NCBI RefSeq assembly: GCF_007829335.1
Contig: NZ_VIWO01000004.1
Span: 62,001 to 126,000, forward strand
Source: Chitinophaga polysaccharea
GTDB taxonomy: Bacteria; Bacteroidota; Bacteroidia; Chitinophagales; Chitinophagaceae
Length of the DNA: 64,000 nucleotides
Reading direction: 5' to 3'
A program made the translations under genes and the position numbers. The notes under the pieces are model-generated. The model ran no database searches and was not told where the DNA came from. It worked only from the letters and a program-made list of their open reading frames with translations. This document shows positions 8,845 to 20,435 of this stretch, piece after piece (position 1 is the stretch's first letter; every line of letters begins with the position of its first letter).

Positions 8845-11076
8845 ATGTTCAAAAAGATTTTTCTAGCTCACTTGTTTTTTTCGTTGTTGGTGCCAGATCT
8901 TTTTGCACAGAAGAAGACATTAAATGATTACAATGTTGTCTGGCGGTCGCCAGGAATAAATTCGCTGGGATCGATGCCCATAGGCAATGGCGATATTGGC
9001 GCCAATGTATGGGTGGAGGATAACGGCGACCTGGTCTTTTATGTTTCAAAAACAGACGCATGGGATGACTTGGGCCGGTTGTTGAAATTGGGAAAGGTAA
9101 GGGTGTCTATTACACCTAATCCATTGAGTAAGGGATTTTTTTCGCAGGAACTTAAATTACGGGACGGGGAGATCCTTGTCAGTTACGGCGATACAAAAAT
9201 AAAATGCTGGATAGATGCTAACCATCCTGTAATACAGGTAGATATAAAAAGCAAAAACCTGGTGAATGTGCGGGTGACTTATGAAAACTGGCGAAAAGAG
9301 CGGCGGCCATTGCTTGGCCGCGAAGGCTGGGGCGTTTGGGGTATTGGCGCCAAGCAGGTGTCTGAAGATTGCGAGAAAATAGTGTATGAAGAAGCTGATT
9401 CGCTATTGTTAGGCAATAACGATAGAATTGTTTCATTTCATCGTAATGTTAATTCTATCTGGAATCATAATATTCAAGTACAAGGTTTGTCAGATTTTGA
9501 AAGGAAAAGCAACGATCCATTACTTTACCGGAATTTCGGGCTTATGATCAAAGCGCCGGGATTGAACAACATGTCCGACACGGTGCTTACCAGTAAAAAA
9601 GCGGCGAACGTTTTTCAGATTGGTATTTTCCCGCTTACGCAGGCCGGCAGTGTAGCCGAATGGAAGCAAACGCTTTTCGCCCGCGCAAAAGCTATTGAGG
9701 CCGTTCCCCTGATAAAGCGGGAATTGGCACATAACGTATGGTGGGAGCATTTCTGGAACCGCTCTTATATTTTCGTCACGGCAAAGGATTCGGTTACCAG
9801 GAGAAAAGCAGAAACGGTGACTCAGGGATATATTTTGCAACGTTTTATGACTGCATGTAGTGGTAGAGGCAATTCTCCCATAAAGTTCAATGGCAGCATT
9901 TTTACCGTAGATACTTATAACCGCACAGGTGATTATAAAGGCCTGAATGCTGATTTCCGTCTTTGGGGCGGATGCTATTGGTGGCAGAATACGCGCTTGC
10001 CTTATTGGTCATTGCTTGAAGCCGGTGACTTTGATCTGATGCGGCCACTATTTTCCATGTATATGAAAGCACTGCCTATCCGGAAAGAGGCCACAATGAA
10101 GTATTATGGGCATGCGGGAGCTTTCTTTCCTGAAACTATGAATTTCTGGGGTACCTATGCCGATGGAGACTACGGATGTAACAGGGACAGCCTGAAAGAT
10201 GGCTATGCCAAAAATCCTTATATCCGTTATTACTGGCAAAGTGGACTGGAGCTGTCGTTGATGATGCTGGATTATTACTCCTTTACGAAGAATAATCAGT
10301 TTGCAAAAGACACGTTGGTTCCGTTTGTTTCAGAGATTCTTTCGTTTTATGACAAGCACTGGAAACGTGGCAAAGATGGAAAAATTCTTTTTGATCCTGC
10401 CATGTCGTTGGAGACCTTTCATTCCGCGGTAAATCCGTTGCCTGAAATTGTTGGCATTACAACAGTAGCCGGAAAAATGCTTGGTCTTCCGGAGCAATTT
10501 ACTGGTAAAGAGAAAAAAGAGGAGTGGGCGAAATTGGTGAGCGAATTGCCAGCATTGCCTATCCGCATGGTAGGCCGGGATACTCTTCTTGCTCCCGCGC
10601 AGGTGTATAGCAATAAGGCTAATGTGGAGAATCCGGAAATGTATGCTGTATTTCCTTACAGGATGTTTACGGTAGGCAAGCCTGGGGTAGAGTTGGCGCG
10701 GAGAACTTACGGGGCAAAAACACATAAAGAAAACGGCGGATGGCAGCAAAACTCCATTCAGGCGGCGTACCTGGGTTTGGCGGAAGAATCGGGAAAGATG
10801 ATTGCGGAAAGTTTTTCAAGATGGGATAATGACTTCCGTTTCCCGGCATTTTGGGGGCCTAATTATGATTGGACGCCAGACCAGGATCATGGTTGTGTGG
10901 CAATGATTGCGCTGCAACGTATGTTGTTGCAATACGATAACGAAGATGTGCAGCTTTTACCCGCCTGGCCAAAGGAGTGGGATGTGCGGTTTAAATTAAG
11001 CGGACCGGGAAAGAGCGTTTTTGAAGGGACGGTTGATAACGGGAACCTGAAGTGGGGTAAGAAAATCAGAAAGTAA
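8845..11076 (+). CDS. DUF5703 / GH95-like secreted protein
   Basis: I chose the ATG at 8845 because it begins a compact signal peptide (MFKKIFLAHLFFSLLVPDLF, then AQKK). In-frame ATGs at 8785 and 8821 would add an atypical leader. The mature N-terminus reads YNVVWRSPGINSLGSMPIGN then GDIGANVWVEDNGDLVFYVS and KTDAW, the hallmark of the DUF5703 N-terminal beta-supersandwich related to GH95 alpha-L-fucosidases. The C-terminal two thirds form an (alpha/alpha)6 toroid with WGGCYWWQNTRLPYW, GAFFPETMNFWGTY and FWGPNYDWTPDQDHG. A closing beta domain contains LQLLPAWP-like residues (VQLLPAWPKEWDVRFKL). GH95 enzymes use Asp/Glu and Asn residues in the toroid; which ones serve here cannot be fixed by eye. 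It probably works in the periplasm with its neighbours. Confidence 0.8.
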   Translation: MFKKIFLAHLFFSLLVPDLFAQKKTLNDYNVVWRSPGINSLGSMPIGNGDIGANVWVEDNGDLVFYVSKTDAWDDLGRLLKLGKVRVSITPNPLSKGFFSQELKLRDGEILVSYGDTKIKCWIDANHPVIQVDIKSKNLVNVRVTYENWRKERRPLLGREGWGVWGIGAKQVSEDCEKIVYEEADSLLLGNNDRIVSFHRNVNSIWNHNIQVQGLSDFERKSNDPLLYRNFGLMIKAPGLNNMSDTVLTSKKAANVFQIGIFPLTQAGSVAEWKQTLFARAKAIEAVPLIKRELAHNVWWEHFWNRSYIFVTAKDSVTRRKAETVTQGYILQRFMTACSGRGNSPIKFNGSIFTVDTYNRTGDYKGLNADFRLWGGCYWWQNTRLPYWSLLEAGDFDLMRPLFSMYMKALPIRKEATMKYYGHAGAFFPETMNFWGTYADGDYGCNRDSLKDGYAKNPYIRYYWQSGLELSLMMLDYYSFTKNNQFAKDTLVPFVSEILSFYDKHWKRGKDGKILFDPAMSLETFHSAVNPLPEIVGITTVAGKMLGLPEQFTGKEKKEEWAKLVSELPALPIRMVGRDTLLAPAQVYSNKANVENPEMYAVFPYRMFTVGKPGVELARRTYGAKTHKENGGWQQNSIQAAYLGLAEESGKMIAESFSRWDNDFRFPAFWGPNYDWTPDQDHGCVAMIALQRMLLQYDNEDVQLLPAWPKEWDVRFKLSGPGKSVFEGTVDNGNLKWGKKIRK

Positions 11077-11187
11077 CAAAATGATATCATACCGGGGCCG
11101 GAACATGAAATATTACCTCAAGTGAGAAGATACCGCAGGAGGTTTGCTTATATAAAATAGTTCGTAAACAATTTAATAGATATAATA

Positions 11188-13278
11188 ATGAAATATTTAT
11201 TGGCAGCGTTGCTATGGATGTTTGTGCTTGCGGCTCATACAGCGATGGCCCGAAATACGAATTGTCGGGTAGCTGTGGATTCCGTTTATAGTTTAGGTAA
11301 TGCAAAAGTGATGGTGAAGGAAGGGAAAATTATTGCTTCTACCGGCAAGTTGGAACGGGTATGGAAATGGACAGGCAGCGGATTACAAACTATCAGTCTT
11401 AAAGATTTACTACGCAGTAAGGAATATGCGCAAATTACCCCCGGGATGAAGTGCGACTGGAGCCTGCCCGGAGCCATCAGCGATTCTTCAAAGGCAACGT
11501 TGATGAGCGTAACCGTTACTGAAGGAGATGATGAAGGGTTCAGTAGCAGGTATCTTCAAGTCATATCTACCATAAAATATGCCGCATCCAAATTGTTGGT
11601 GCAGCATGTGGTATGGATATATCCTGATGCAGTTGGTATTCGTACACAGTTGCGTATTAGGGCGTTAGAGGGATTTGTAGCCAAAGGCATCAGGGCAGAA
11701 GAAGAAAAAGTAGACAGCTATGGGTACAATATGGAACTACCAGGCCCTCGTTGTGATTATCTGCCTTTGAATTTTAAGATGGAAAACCAACGCCGCTATT
11801 GGGGCTACTATAATAATCCAGGGGGCAGACATGACCCCAGCCGTGATATGCTGGAGGAAAAAATAGTAACCGGTTATCCTTTGTTTTTACCAGAAGACAA
11901 TAATTGGGCAAGCGGATTAAGCGTTGAATATAGGAAAGGAGAGGAAGGAGTTACTGTGGTAAAAGAATCGCCTAAATGCGTAAATCAACAGGCACATCTC
12001 ACAGGTAGTTTTTATGCCGGGCCTGATGGCTTAATGGTGACAGGTTGGGGACTGAGCGCTGAAGAAATTGTTGCCGACCGTTTCCGTGAATGCTGGGCTA
12101 CATGGACCATTTTATGGAATGGTGGCAACGACGGTATGCAACTGGCATTGAAAAAGTTTGATCGTACCCGTTATCCTGTTTTTCCTGAAAGAGATATGTT
12201 CATCCTTAGCAATACCTGGGGACCTGCTGACCCGGACGGGGCAAGATTTACTGAAGAAGATTATTTGATGAAGGAAATCCCTGCATTAGCAGATCTGGGG
12301 GTAGAAGTTATGCAAATTGACGACGGCTGGCAGAAAGGAGGGCGTTTCGGCGATGCAAGGGATTTTGAACCACGTTATAAAGATGGTTGGAAAACAATTA
12401 AAGCAGAAGCTGATAAATTTAATCTTCGTTTTGGGCTTTGGGTAACAGCAAGGTATTGTACAGCTGAAGAAATGAAAAAAAATATTGACGCCCTGGGGTT
12501 TGTCTCCTGGAAAGTTGACTTCGATCAATTGCGTAATCGAAAAGATTATGAAGAACGGATAAATAAGTACAGGGATGTGATGAAGCATGCGCCTATGAAA
12601 ACACAATTCACTTTGTGCCCTGAGTACGACGACCCTCGATATGGCTGGTATTATTGCAAAGAATATGGTAGCATTTATTTTCAAAATATACAAGAAAGTC
12701 TCCCTGCCCATTTAACGATGGTACCATACCAGGTATTGCGTCAGCATTGGCTAATGTCAAAGTATTTCAATAGCAATAAATTACAGGTATTACTGCAAAA
12801 TCCAAAGCGTACGAACGCTGAACGAAGCGATGCACCGCAATATGGCCATTCCTATGCCTTTGCTATGGGCCTGCCTTTTGTGCCTTGCTTCTTTCAAAGT
12901 GGCCAATATCTCGATCCTCAAGGGCATGATGAGTTAAAGAAATTTATTGCGCTCTATAAAGTGCACAGGGGAAAAATGTTTACTTCCTATACTTTTCCAA
13001 TAGGTGATAAACCTGATAATGGAGGTTGGTCGGGTTTTCAGATGATCAGTGAACAAGGCTTAACAGACAACTATTTATTACTGTTCAGGGAAATACACAA
13101 TGATGAACCAGACAAAAAAGTAACTTTAAAATTTTTGGCCGGTAAAACCATCAGAATCGCTGATTTGAAAACAGGAGTAAAAATGCTGAAAAAGGCTGAT
13201 GCCAAAGGTAATATCAGTTTTTTTATTAAGAACCCAGCCAATTTCCTGTTTTTGAAGTATGATGTGATTTCCAGGTAA
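11188..13278 (+). CDS. GH36-like alpha-galactosidase, secreted
   Basis: A 696-residue retaining glycosidase of the GH36/GH27 clan. The signal peptide MKYLLAALLWMFVLAAHTAM ends near ARN. After a beta-sandwich of about 310 residues the (beta/alpha)8 barrel begins with FILSNTWGPADPDGARFTEE. MQIDDGWQKGG has Asp378-Asp379 in the substrate-binding position. FGLWVTARY follows, then WKVDFDQLRNR, whose Asp444 is at the family's nucleophile position after Lys442. LCPEYDDPRYGW near residue 480 carries acidic residues that could include the acid/base. The C-terminus is a beta-sandwich ending NFLFLKYD. It is last in the locus and follows the GH95-like gene by 111 bp. Terminal alpha-galactose removal is the likely reaction, but related GH36 members have other specificities. 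Confidence 0.8.
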   Translation: MKYLLAALLWMFVLAAHTAMARNTNCRVAVDSVYSLGNAKVMVKEGKIIASTGKLERVWKWTGSGLQTISLKDLLRSKEYAQITPGMKCDWSLPGAISDSSKATLMSVTVTEGDDEGFSSRYLQVISTIKYAASKLLVQHVVWIYPDAVGIRTQLRIRALEGFVAKGIRAEEEKVDSYGYNMELPGPRCDYLPLNFKMENQRRYWGYYNNPGGRHDPSRDMLEEKIVTGYPLFLPEDNNWASGLSVEYRKGEEGVTVVKESPKCVNQQAHLTGSFYAGPDGLMVTGWGLSAEEIVADRFRECWATWTILWNGGNDGMQLALKKFDRTRYPVFPERDMFILSNTWGPADPDGARFTEEDYLMKEIPALADLGVEVMQIDDGWQKGGRFGDARDFEPRYKDGWKTIKAEADKFNLRFGLWVTARYCTAEEMKKNIDALGFVSWKVDFDQLRNRKDYEERINKYRDVMKHAPMKTQFTLCPEYDDPRYGWYYCKEYGSIYFQNIQESLPAHLTMVPYQVLRQHWLMSKYFNSNKLQVLLQNPKRTNAERSDAPQYGHSYAFAMGLPFVPCFFQSGQYLDPQGHDELKKFIALYKVHRGKMFTSYTFPIGDKPDNGGWSGFQMISEQGLTDNYLLLFREIHNDEPDKKVTLKFLAGKTIRIADLKTGVKMLKKADAKGNISFFIKNPANFLFLKYDVISR

Positions 13279-13541
13279 AGGTATTATTTCAGATTTCCTG
13301 TGCAATTGCTTATAATAACCTCTTTCTAGTGGGTAATTAAACAGTTGTACGTGCGTTACGACGTGATATTTATGTCAGTTGGGCGATAGAAGCAATACGT
13401 TACCAGTTGATTGAGAGTATTGGAATAATGCGCTTTAGCTTTAATTGTGTGCAGTAATATGTAATAAGAAACCGGTTGTTGAATGCTTTACTTTCAACAA
13501 TCGGATAAAATATTTTGGAGGCTTGTAAGGGACATCAAGTA

Positions 13542-13572
13542 GGAGGTATCCGGATTATTCCCGGATGCCTCC
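13542..13572. terminator. Stem-loop at the convergent end of the glycan locus and the cupin operon
   Basis: GGAGGTATCCGG (13542-13553) pairs with CCGGATGCCTCC (13561-13572) with one mismatch across a 7-base loop, spanning the stop codon of the minus-strand cupin gene. The rest of the 276-bp intergenic stretch 13279-13554 holds only a weaker repeat near 13481-13505 and no gene. It has no T-run and could serve either strand. Confidence 0.45.
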
Positions 13573-14052
13573 ATAATATTCTTTATCAGTTACAGGTTGC
13601 AGCCACACAACCGCTCCTTTTGGGGTATTGGGGCTTATTGCAATATGGGTAAGACTACTGTCACTGCTGGCGCCATGCCAGTGAACAACATTAGGCGGAC
13701 ACTTTATCACATCGCCGGAACGTATGATTAGCCTGGGTTTTCCTTTTTCCTGATAGTATCCTTTACCGTGGGTCACCAGCAGAATTTGGCCGCCCGGATG
13801 GAAATGCCAGTGGCTTCTGGCCCCTGGCTGGAAGGTAACATTGCCTATCTGTGTGTTATAAACAGTATCAGCAGGTACCAGCATTTGTAAAAACGCTGTC
13901 CCGGTAAAGTTGCCGCTCGCAATGATATCACCCCGGGGGAATATGGTATCCGGATCACGGTCCTGTACAGCCTTTGGTGCCTTCCCCCGGAAACCGCATG
14001 AATACAGGACTATCATAAACGAGAGAACTATTGTTACACCACGTCGATTCAT
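13555..14052 (-). CDS. Cupin lipoprotein (single domain)
   Basis: The start at 14052 (MNRRGVTIVLSFMIVLYSCG) gives a lipobox LYSC and avoids overlap with the upstream gene; an earlier start at 14079 would overlap it. The single cupin barrel has motif 1 SHWHFHPGGQILLVTHGKGY and motif 2 PPNVVHWHGA, supplying the usual three His plus a Gln/Glu-type metal ligand set. The protein is likely an envelope-anchored metal-binding cupin. Its barrel closely matches the N-terminal half of the cupin-NTF2 fusion at 17508-18353 (both share HPGGQILL, GYYQEKGK, GDVIKC and HWHG), so the two are paralogs. It is the last gene of a seven-gene minus-strand series. The exact reaction is unknown; such cupins accompany carboxymuconolactone decarboxylase-like proteins. 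Confidence 0.88.
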   Translation of the reverse strand: MNRRGVTIVLSFMIVLYSCGFRGKAPKAVQDRDPDTIFPRGDIIASGNFTGTAFLQMLVPADTVYNTQIGNVTFQPGARSHWHFHPGGQILLVTHGKGYYQEKGKPRLIIRSGDVIKCPPNVVHWHGASSDSSLTHIAISPNTPKGAVVWLQPVTDKEYYGGIRE

Positions 14053-14059
14053 ACAGCTA

Positions 14060-15721
14060 TTATTTAAGGTACTGACCAAAAAAATCAGACAGTTTCTTCA
14101 CCGCTTGCGGCACATATTCCGGCTTATCGTACATATCAATATGGGAGGCACCGGGAACCTCAAACAGCTCTTTGGGGGCCGACGCCCTGGCGAAAGCATC
14201 GTCACTGAAATAACGGGAATCGGCGTTCTTGCCGATAATCAGCAATAGAGGACGGGGCGAGATCATTTCCACCTGGTCCAGTGCCGTGAATGCCATCAGT
14301 TTATCCAGGCTTGTAAACACATACTTATTCTGCGAGTTGGGATGCTGCCCTCTTGGTGTCCGGTAGTATTCATACCCTTCCTTATACATACCGGTTGCCC
14401 CGGCAGGAATTTCTTCACGGGTACTAAATACGTAGTTTACATATTTTACCGGCTCCCCGTGTGCTTCCCGCGTCCGCTGTTTACCCACTTCATCAAGACG
14501 TTGCTGCATCTGCGGTTTTAGCACACCATTCAACCCTTCCCGCCGTAGCTGACCAAGATCCACCATACTCACAGTGGCCACTGCTTTTAGTCTATGCTCT
14601 GTCTGTGCAGCCTTGATAGCAAAACCGCCACCTGCACAAATACCGAGTACCCCAATGCGGTTCGGATCAATCGACGGATGGTTGCTCAGATAATCAGTCG
14701 CCGCACGAAAGTCTTCCACACGTACCGCAGGATCTTCCAGGAACCTGGGTTCCCCGCCACTTTCTCCCTGGTAGGAAGCGTCAAACGCAAGCGTGATGTA
14801 CCCCTGTTCCGCAAGTTTCTGTGCATATAGCCCTGCTGTCTGTTCCTTTACACCGCCGGCAGGATGACCTACCAGTATAGCAGGGTAACGTTTATGTTGA
14901 TCGAAGTTCTTCGGCAGAAACAAATTGCCGACAACAGTAATATTGTGATTGGGAAAAGTCACCTTTTCCACAATAACGTCGTTTCCCGTTTTTACCAGAT
15001 CAGCGGATGCGGTGTTGAATAGCTCATTCAGCATTTTCGTAGCAGTACTGCCTTCCTGCCATCCTACTTTGGTAGAGATCAAGAATGCCATGCGCCGTAG
15101 TTGCTGTTCAGTAAAACCAACATTCCTGCCCACGTTCAGGTGAGCCCGCAGCTGCGCTTCTGTACCATCCATACTGGCTAACGCCGAAATAGTGGCTATC
15201 TCACGGCTTTGGTAATCCATATTGTCCCTGCTGAAAATATCTGCAAATAAGTGCTCCTTTAAAAAAGTATCAATAACAGGAACATACTTTTGAGGGGCGC
15301 CAATGTTCGTTGTGCCGGTTAGTTCAGTTTGTACCGCTTTCCCGTACTCAAATTTTGAGGGTTTGAAAGTAACAGCGGCAGGCGATTTTCCAACGGCGTC
15401 ATTGATTCCACTTTGTTTCCTGTCACTTACAACATTCTCCAGTGTACCGATTGCGTTTAAACTGCGTGGAAATCCGGCATATGCGTACAGTTGCACCAGT
15501 ATCTCCTTTACTTCATTGATACTTAAGCCCGCATCCAGACCTTTGTTCAGTGCCTGATTCAAATTCGTCTGGTTCCCTGTTGCTGCATAAGCAGCAATGG
15601 GGATGATACTTTCCTGTTTATCTGAAAGAACTTGTTCCCTCTGCTGTGCATTCACTGAACCACACATCCCGGAAAACACAATTGACAATGCCATCACCGA
15701 ATTATTTTTGAATATGATCAT
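14060..15721 (-). CDS. Fusion: two carboxymuconolactone decarboxylase-like domains plus dienelactone-hydrolase-like domain
   Basis: 553 residues with a signal peptide ending VNAQQ near residue 26. Residues about 35-110 (EVKEILVQLYAYAGFPRSLN) and 165-250 (REIATISALASMDGTEAQLR, then AHLNVG) are two CMD/AhpD-like helical domains without the CxxC redox pair. Residues about 270-553 form an alpha/beta hydrolase with LVGHPAGGVKEQ, the nucleophile elbow GICAGGGFA (Cys362), Asp in GKNADSRYFSDDAF and His in GASHIDMYDKPEY. A Cys nucleophile is characteristic of dienelactone hydrolases and of YcjY-like hydrolases. CMD and lactone hydrolase activities occur in successive steps of aromatic-ring degradation, so the fusion is chemically sensible, but secretion and the redox-rich neighbours also allow an electrophile-detoxification role. 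It lies 10 bp after the flavodoxin gene. Confidence 0.85.
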   Translation of the reverse strand: MIIFKNNSVMALSIVFSGMCGSVNAQQREQVLSDKQESIIPIAAYAATGNQTNLNQALNKGLDAGLSINEVKEILVQLYAYAGFPRSLNAIGTLENVVSDRKQSGINDAVGKSPAAVTFKPSKFEYGKAVQTELTGTTNIGAPQKYVPVIDTFLKEHLFADIFSRDNMDYQSREIATISALASMDGTEAQLRAHLNVGRNVGFTEQQLRRMAFLISTKVGWQEGSTATKMLNELFNTASADLVKTGNDVIVEKVTFPNHNITVVGNLFLPKNFDQHKRYPAILVGHPAGGVKEQTAGLYAQKLAEQGYITLAFDASYQGESGGEPRFLEDPAVRVEDFRAATDYLSNHPSIDPNRIGVLGICAGGGFAIKAAQTEHRLKAVATVSMVDLGQLRREGLNGVLKPQMQQRLDEVGKQRTREAHGEPVKYVNYVFSTREEIPAGATGMYKEGYEYYRTPRGQHPNSQNKYVFTSLDKLMAFTALDQVEMISPRPLLLIIGKNADSRYFSDDAFARASAPKELFEVPGASHIDMYDKPEYVPQAVKKLSDFFGQYLK

Positions 15722-15731
15722 CTCATTTTTT

Positions 15732-16340
15732 TTATTTCAATAAATTGATGCTGCGCAGCCATTCCCGTACTTTACTATCCGCCTCAGCAGCCTCTTTATC
15801 CTTTATTGCGAGCATCTTTCCGTCCCTTTCGGAACCTCCTCTGATGGAAAATCCTTCCAGTACTTTACTGTCCGGACAAAGTTGCTTCACTGTATCAAAA
15901 CTGCTTCCTATACCGTATCCACCATTGGTGTTGAAAGGAATAATTGTTTTTCCTCTAAAATTATACTGATGTAAAAAGCTCTTCATTGGTGGAGGCAACT
16001 GCATCCCCCAGGTGGGGAAGCCAATAAAAACAATATCATACTTCTCCATACTGTCAATCTTTGTCTTTAGTGCAGGCAGATATCCCTTTTCATTTTCAGC
16101 TGCTACCTGTTGCACTGTTGCCTGATAATTGGCGGGATAAGGATTTACCAACTCGACAGGCACCAGATTACCTCCCATATATTTGTGGATGATTCCGGCA
16201 ATTGCTTTTGTATTGTTCGTTCTGGACAAATACACAATCAAAATCTTTTGATCGGTGGCTATAGGTTGGGCTTTGGCACAACCTGACAGGAACGGAACAA
16301 ACATCGCTGTCAATAGTAAATTAGCAAGTATTGTTTTCAT
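15732..16340 (-). CDS. Flavodoxin-like lipoprotein
   Basis: 202 residues; signal peptide with lipobox LSGC (MKTILANLLLTAMFVPFLSG, then C). The flavodoxin fold follows: KILIVYLSRTNNTKAIAG is the FMN phosphate-binding loop, YDIVFIGFPTWGMQLPPPM is the first isoalloxazine loop with an aromatic Trp, and FNTNGGYGIGSSFDTVKQLC is the second flavin-contact region. Lipoprotein flavodoxins in Bacteroidota are found next to CMD hydrolases and aldo/keto reductases, as here. An electron-carrier or quinone/electrophile-reducing role at the periplasmic face is inferred. It lies between the esterase and the CMD fusion with 10-bp gaps, so it is co-transcribed. Confidence 0.9.
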   Translation of the reverse strand: MKTILANLLLTAMFVPFLSGCAKAQPIATDQKILIVYLSRTNNTKAIAGIIHKYMGGNLVPVELVNPYPANYQATVQQVAAENEKGYLPALKTKIDSMEKYDIVFIGFPTWGMQLPPPMKSFLHQYNFRGKTIIPFNTNGGYGIGSSFDTVKQLCPDSKVLEGFSIRGGSERDGKMLAIKDKEAAEADSKVREWLRSINLLK

Positions 16341-16350
16341 CAGAAAAAAA

Positions 16351-17484
16351 TTAGTCGAGTCCTTTCTCCTTTAAAAAATTCGATAACAGATCAGCAATCT
16401 GAATGTTGTTCAAATCTGAAAATGGGAAATGGGTATTGCCATGAATTCCTATCTCCGGCAGATGAATTAACGTAACATCGCCACCATGTTTATTGACCAC
16501 ATCTCTCCATTTTCGTGCAATATCCAGGAATACCCGCCATTGTTCCTGACCAGGATTCGTACTGGGTTTGTCAGGTATGTTGTCGCCATAATAGATGGCT
16601 ATTGGAATCTTTGTGAATTTTTGGAATTCAGGAAGGGGAACAGTAGCTGGTTTGATAATACGTCCACCCAATACGATTGAATCCGGGGCTTCCCCCTCCG
16701 GAAATACAAAATCACCACCTGGCTCATAAGAAACAACGGCTTTGATATTGGTGTTCTTCAATACAGTACGCCAGCCCAAGCCGCCACTTTGCGAGTGTGT
16801 TACCAGAACGCCGGCGCCGATCTTGTTAAACAGTTCTGATACCGCATTCGTATTAACTTCCGGATTATAGGGACCAATATTGGGCGCCGTCTGCCGGAAA
16901 AACTGGTTCAAGGCTTCCGGATCTTTGGAAAACTGAACACCGGGATAAAAGTCCGGCCATACACCTAAACGGAAAATACCAAACCACAGCTGGTCATCCG
17001 CTGTGGGCGTGAGGTTGACAGGCTGTGGACTTTTGCCACCGTGCCCGCGTCTGGGCTGGTCAATTACATACACCGGAAATCTGCGCCGGAGGAATATGGT
17101 CTGAAATCCTTCCCGGCCATCTGGTGTGGTTTCCCATGTTTTGGTAAACTGTCCGTGCCCGTGCCAGAATACCAGTGGCAGCTTTCTTGGGCGCTCCGGG
17201 ATCTGATAGAAAACATAAGCATGATCTACATGAAGTGTTTGTCCTGCTGTGCTTGGATTGACAGGATTGTAGGCCCCGTCTTTGATCGGATCAAAAGTAC
17301 CGGGATTGGTCACAATTGTTCCGCCAACAGCAAAGCTGCCTTGTTGTCGCAATATTAACTGCCCCGTATCGGTGCTCGCCTTGTTGGAAGCACAACCCGT
17401 TATAAATACCACGACTATCATCAACGCATAATATATATTCCTGTATACCTTACTGAGAAGCATAAATGATTTTTTGAATTTCAT
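16351..17484 (-). CDS. Alpha/beta hydrolase (esterase-like) lipoprotein
   Basis: I prefer the ATG at 17484 (MKFKKSFMLLSKVYRNIYYA) over the GTG at 17505. A lipobox ITGC follows at about residue 31. The hydrolase core shows LVFWHGHGQFTKTW (oxyanion region), VYVIDQPRRGHGGKSP, the nucleophile elbow VLVTHSQSGGLGW (Ser in HSQSGG), an acidic residue in IYYGDNIPD, and His in IGIHGNTHFPFSDL. These match secreted alpha/beta hydrolases of unknown natural substrate. The gene is embedded in the seven-gene minus-strand series, 23 bp from the upstream cupin-NTF2 stop, and shares its expression. Confidence 0.87.
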   Translation of the reverse strand: MKFKKSFMLLSKVYRNIYYALMIVVVFITGCASNKASTDTGQLILRQQGSFAVGGTIVTNPGTFDPIKDGAYNPVNPSTAGQTLHVDHAYVFYQIPERPRKLPLVFWHGHGQFTKTWETTPDGREGFQTIFLRRRFPVYVIDQPRRGHGGKSPQPVNLTPTADDQLWFGIFRLGVWPDFYPGVQFSKDPEALNQFFRQTAPNIGPYNPEVNTNAVSELFNKIGAGVLVTHSQSGGLGWRTVLKNTNIKAVVSYEPGGDFVFPEGEAPDSIVLGGRIIKPATVPLPEFQKFTKIPIAIYYGDNIPDKPSTNPGQEQWRVFLDIARKWRDVVNKHGGDVTLIHLPEIGIHGNTHFPFSDLNNIQIADLLSNFLKEKGLD

Positions 17485-17507
17485 GAAGATAATATTAGGC
17501 GGCACTG

Positions 17508-20274
<2,767 letters not shown>

Positions 20275-20357
20275 TTAGTTTAGTTTACTTTGACTTTACA
20301 AAGGTGTATCACATTTTCTGCATCGTTCTTATACCAATTACGGGTCTTATTACCATT

Positions 20358-20407
20358 ATTACTGAAATGGGGGACTCAGCCGGGATGCAGTATGATTATT
20401 CAGTAAT
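20358..20407. promoter_or_regulatory. Widely spaced inverted repeat between the reductase operon and its AraC-type regulator
   Basis: ATTACTGAA at 20358-20366 is exactly complementary to TTCAGTAAT at 20399-20407; the repeat starts are 41 bp apart, close to four helical turns. The pair lies in the 164-bp divergent intergenic region and could be half-sites for the AraC-family protein. No good TAnnTTTG box was found for the operon (closest CACCTTTG near 20296). Confidence 0.35.
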
Positions 20408-20435
20408 TTTAACAAGCAAATACCTGTGATTGTTT

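Noticed and set aside
10330..10749. Minus-strand open frame of 139 codons inside the DUF5703/GH95-like gene
   Set aside because: It is antisense to a clearly conserved secreted protein and has no family likeness or signal.
12286..12711. Minus-strand frame of 141 codons inside the GH36-like gene
   Set aside because: It mirrors the conserved catalytic barrel on the other strand; composition is rich in Phe/Ile as expected of a shadow frame.
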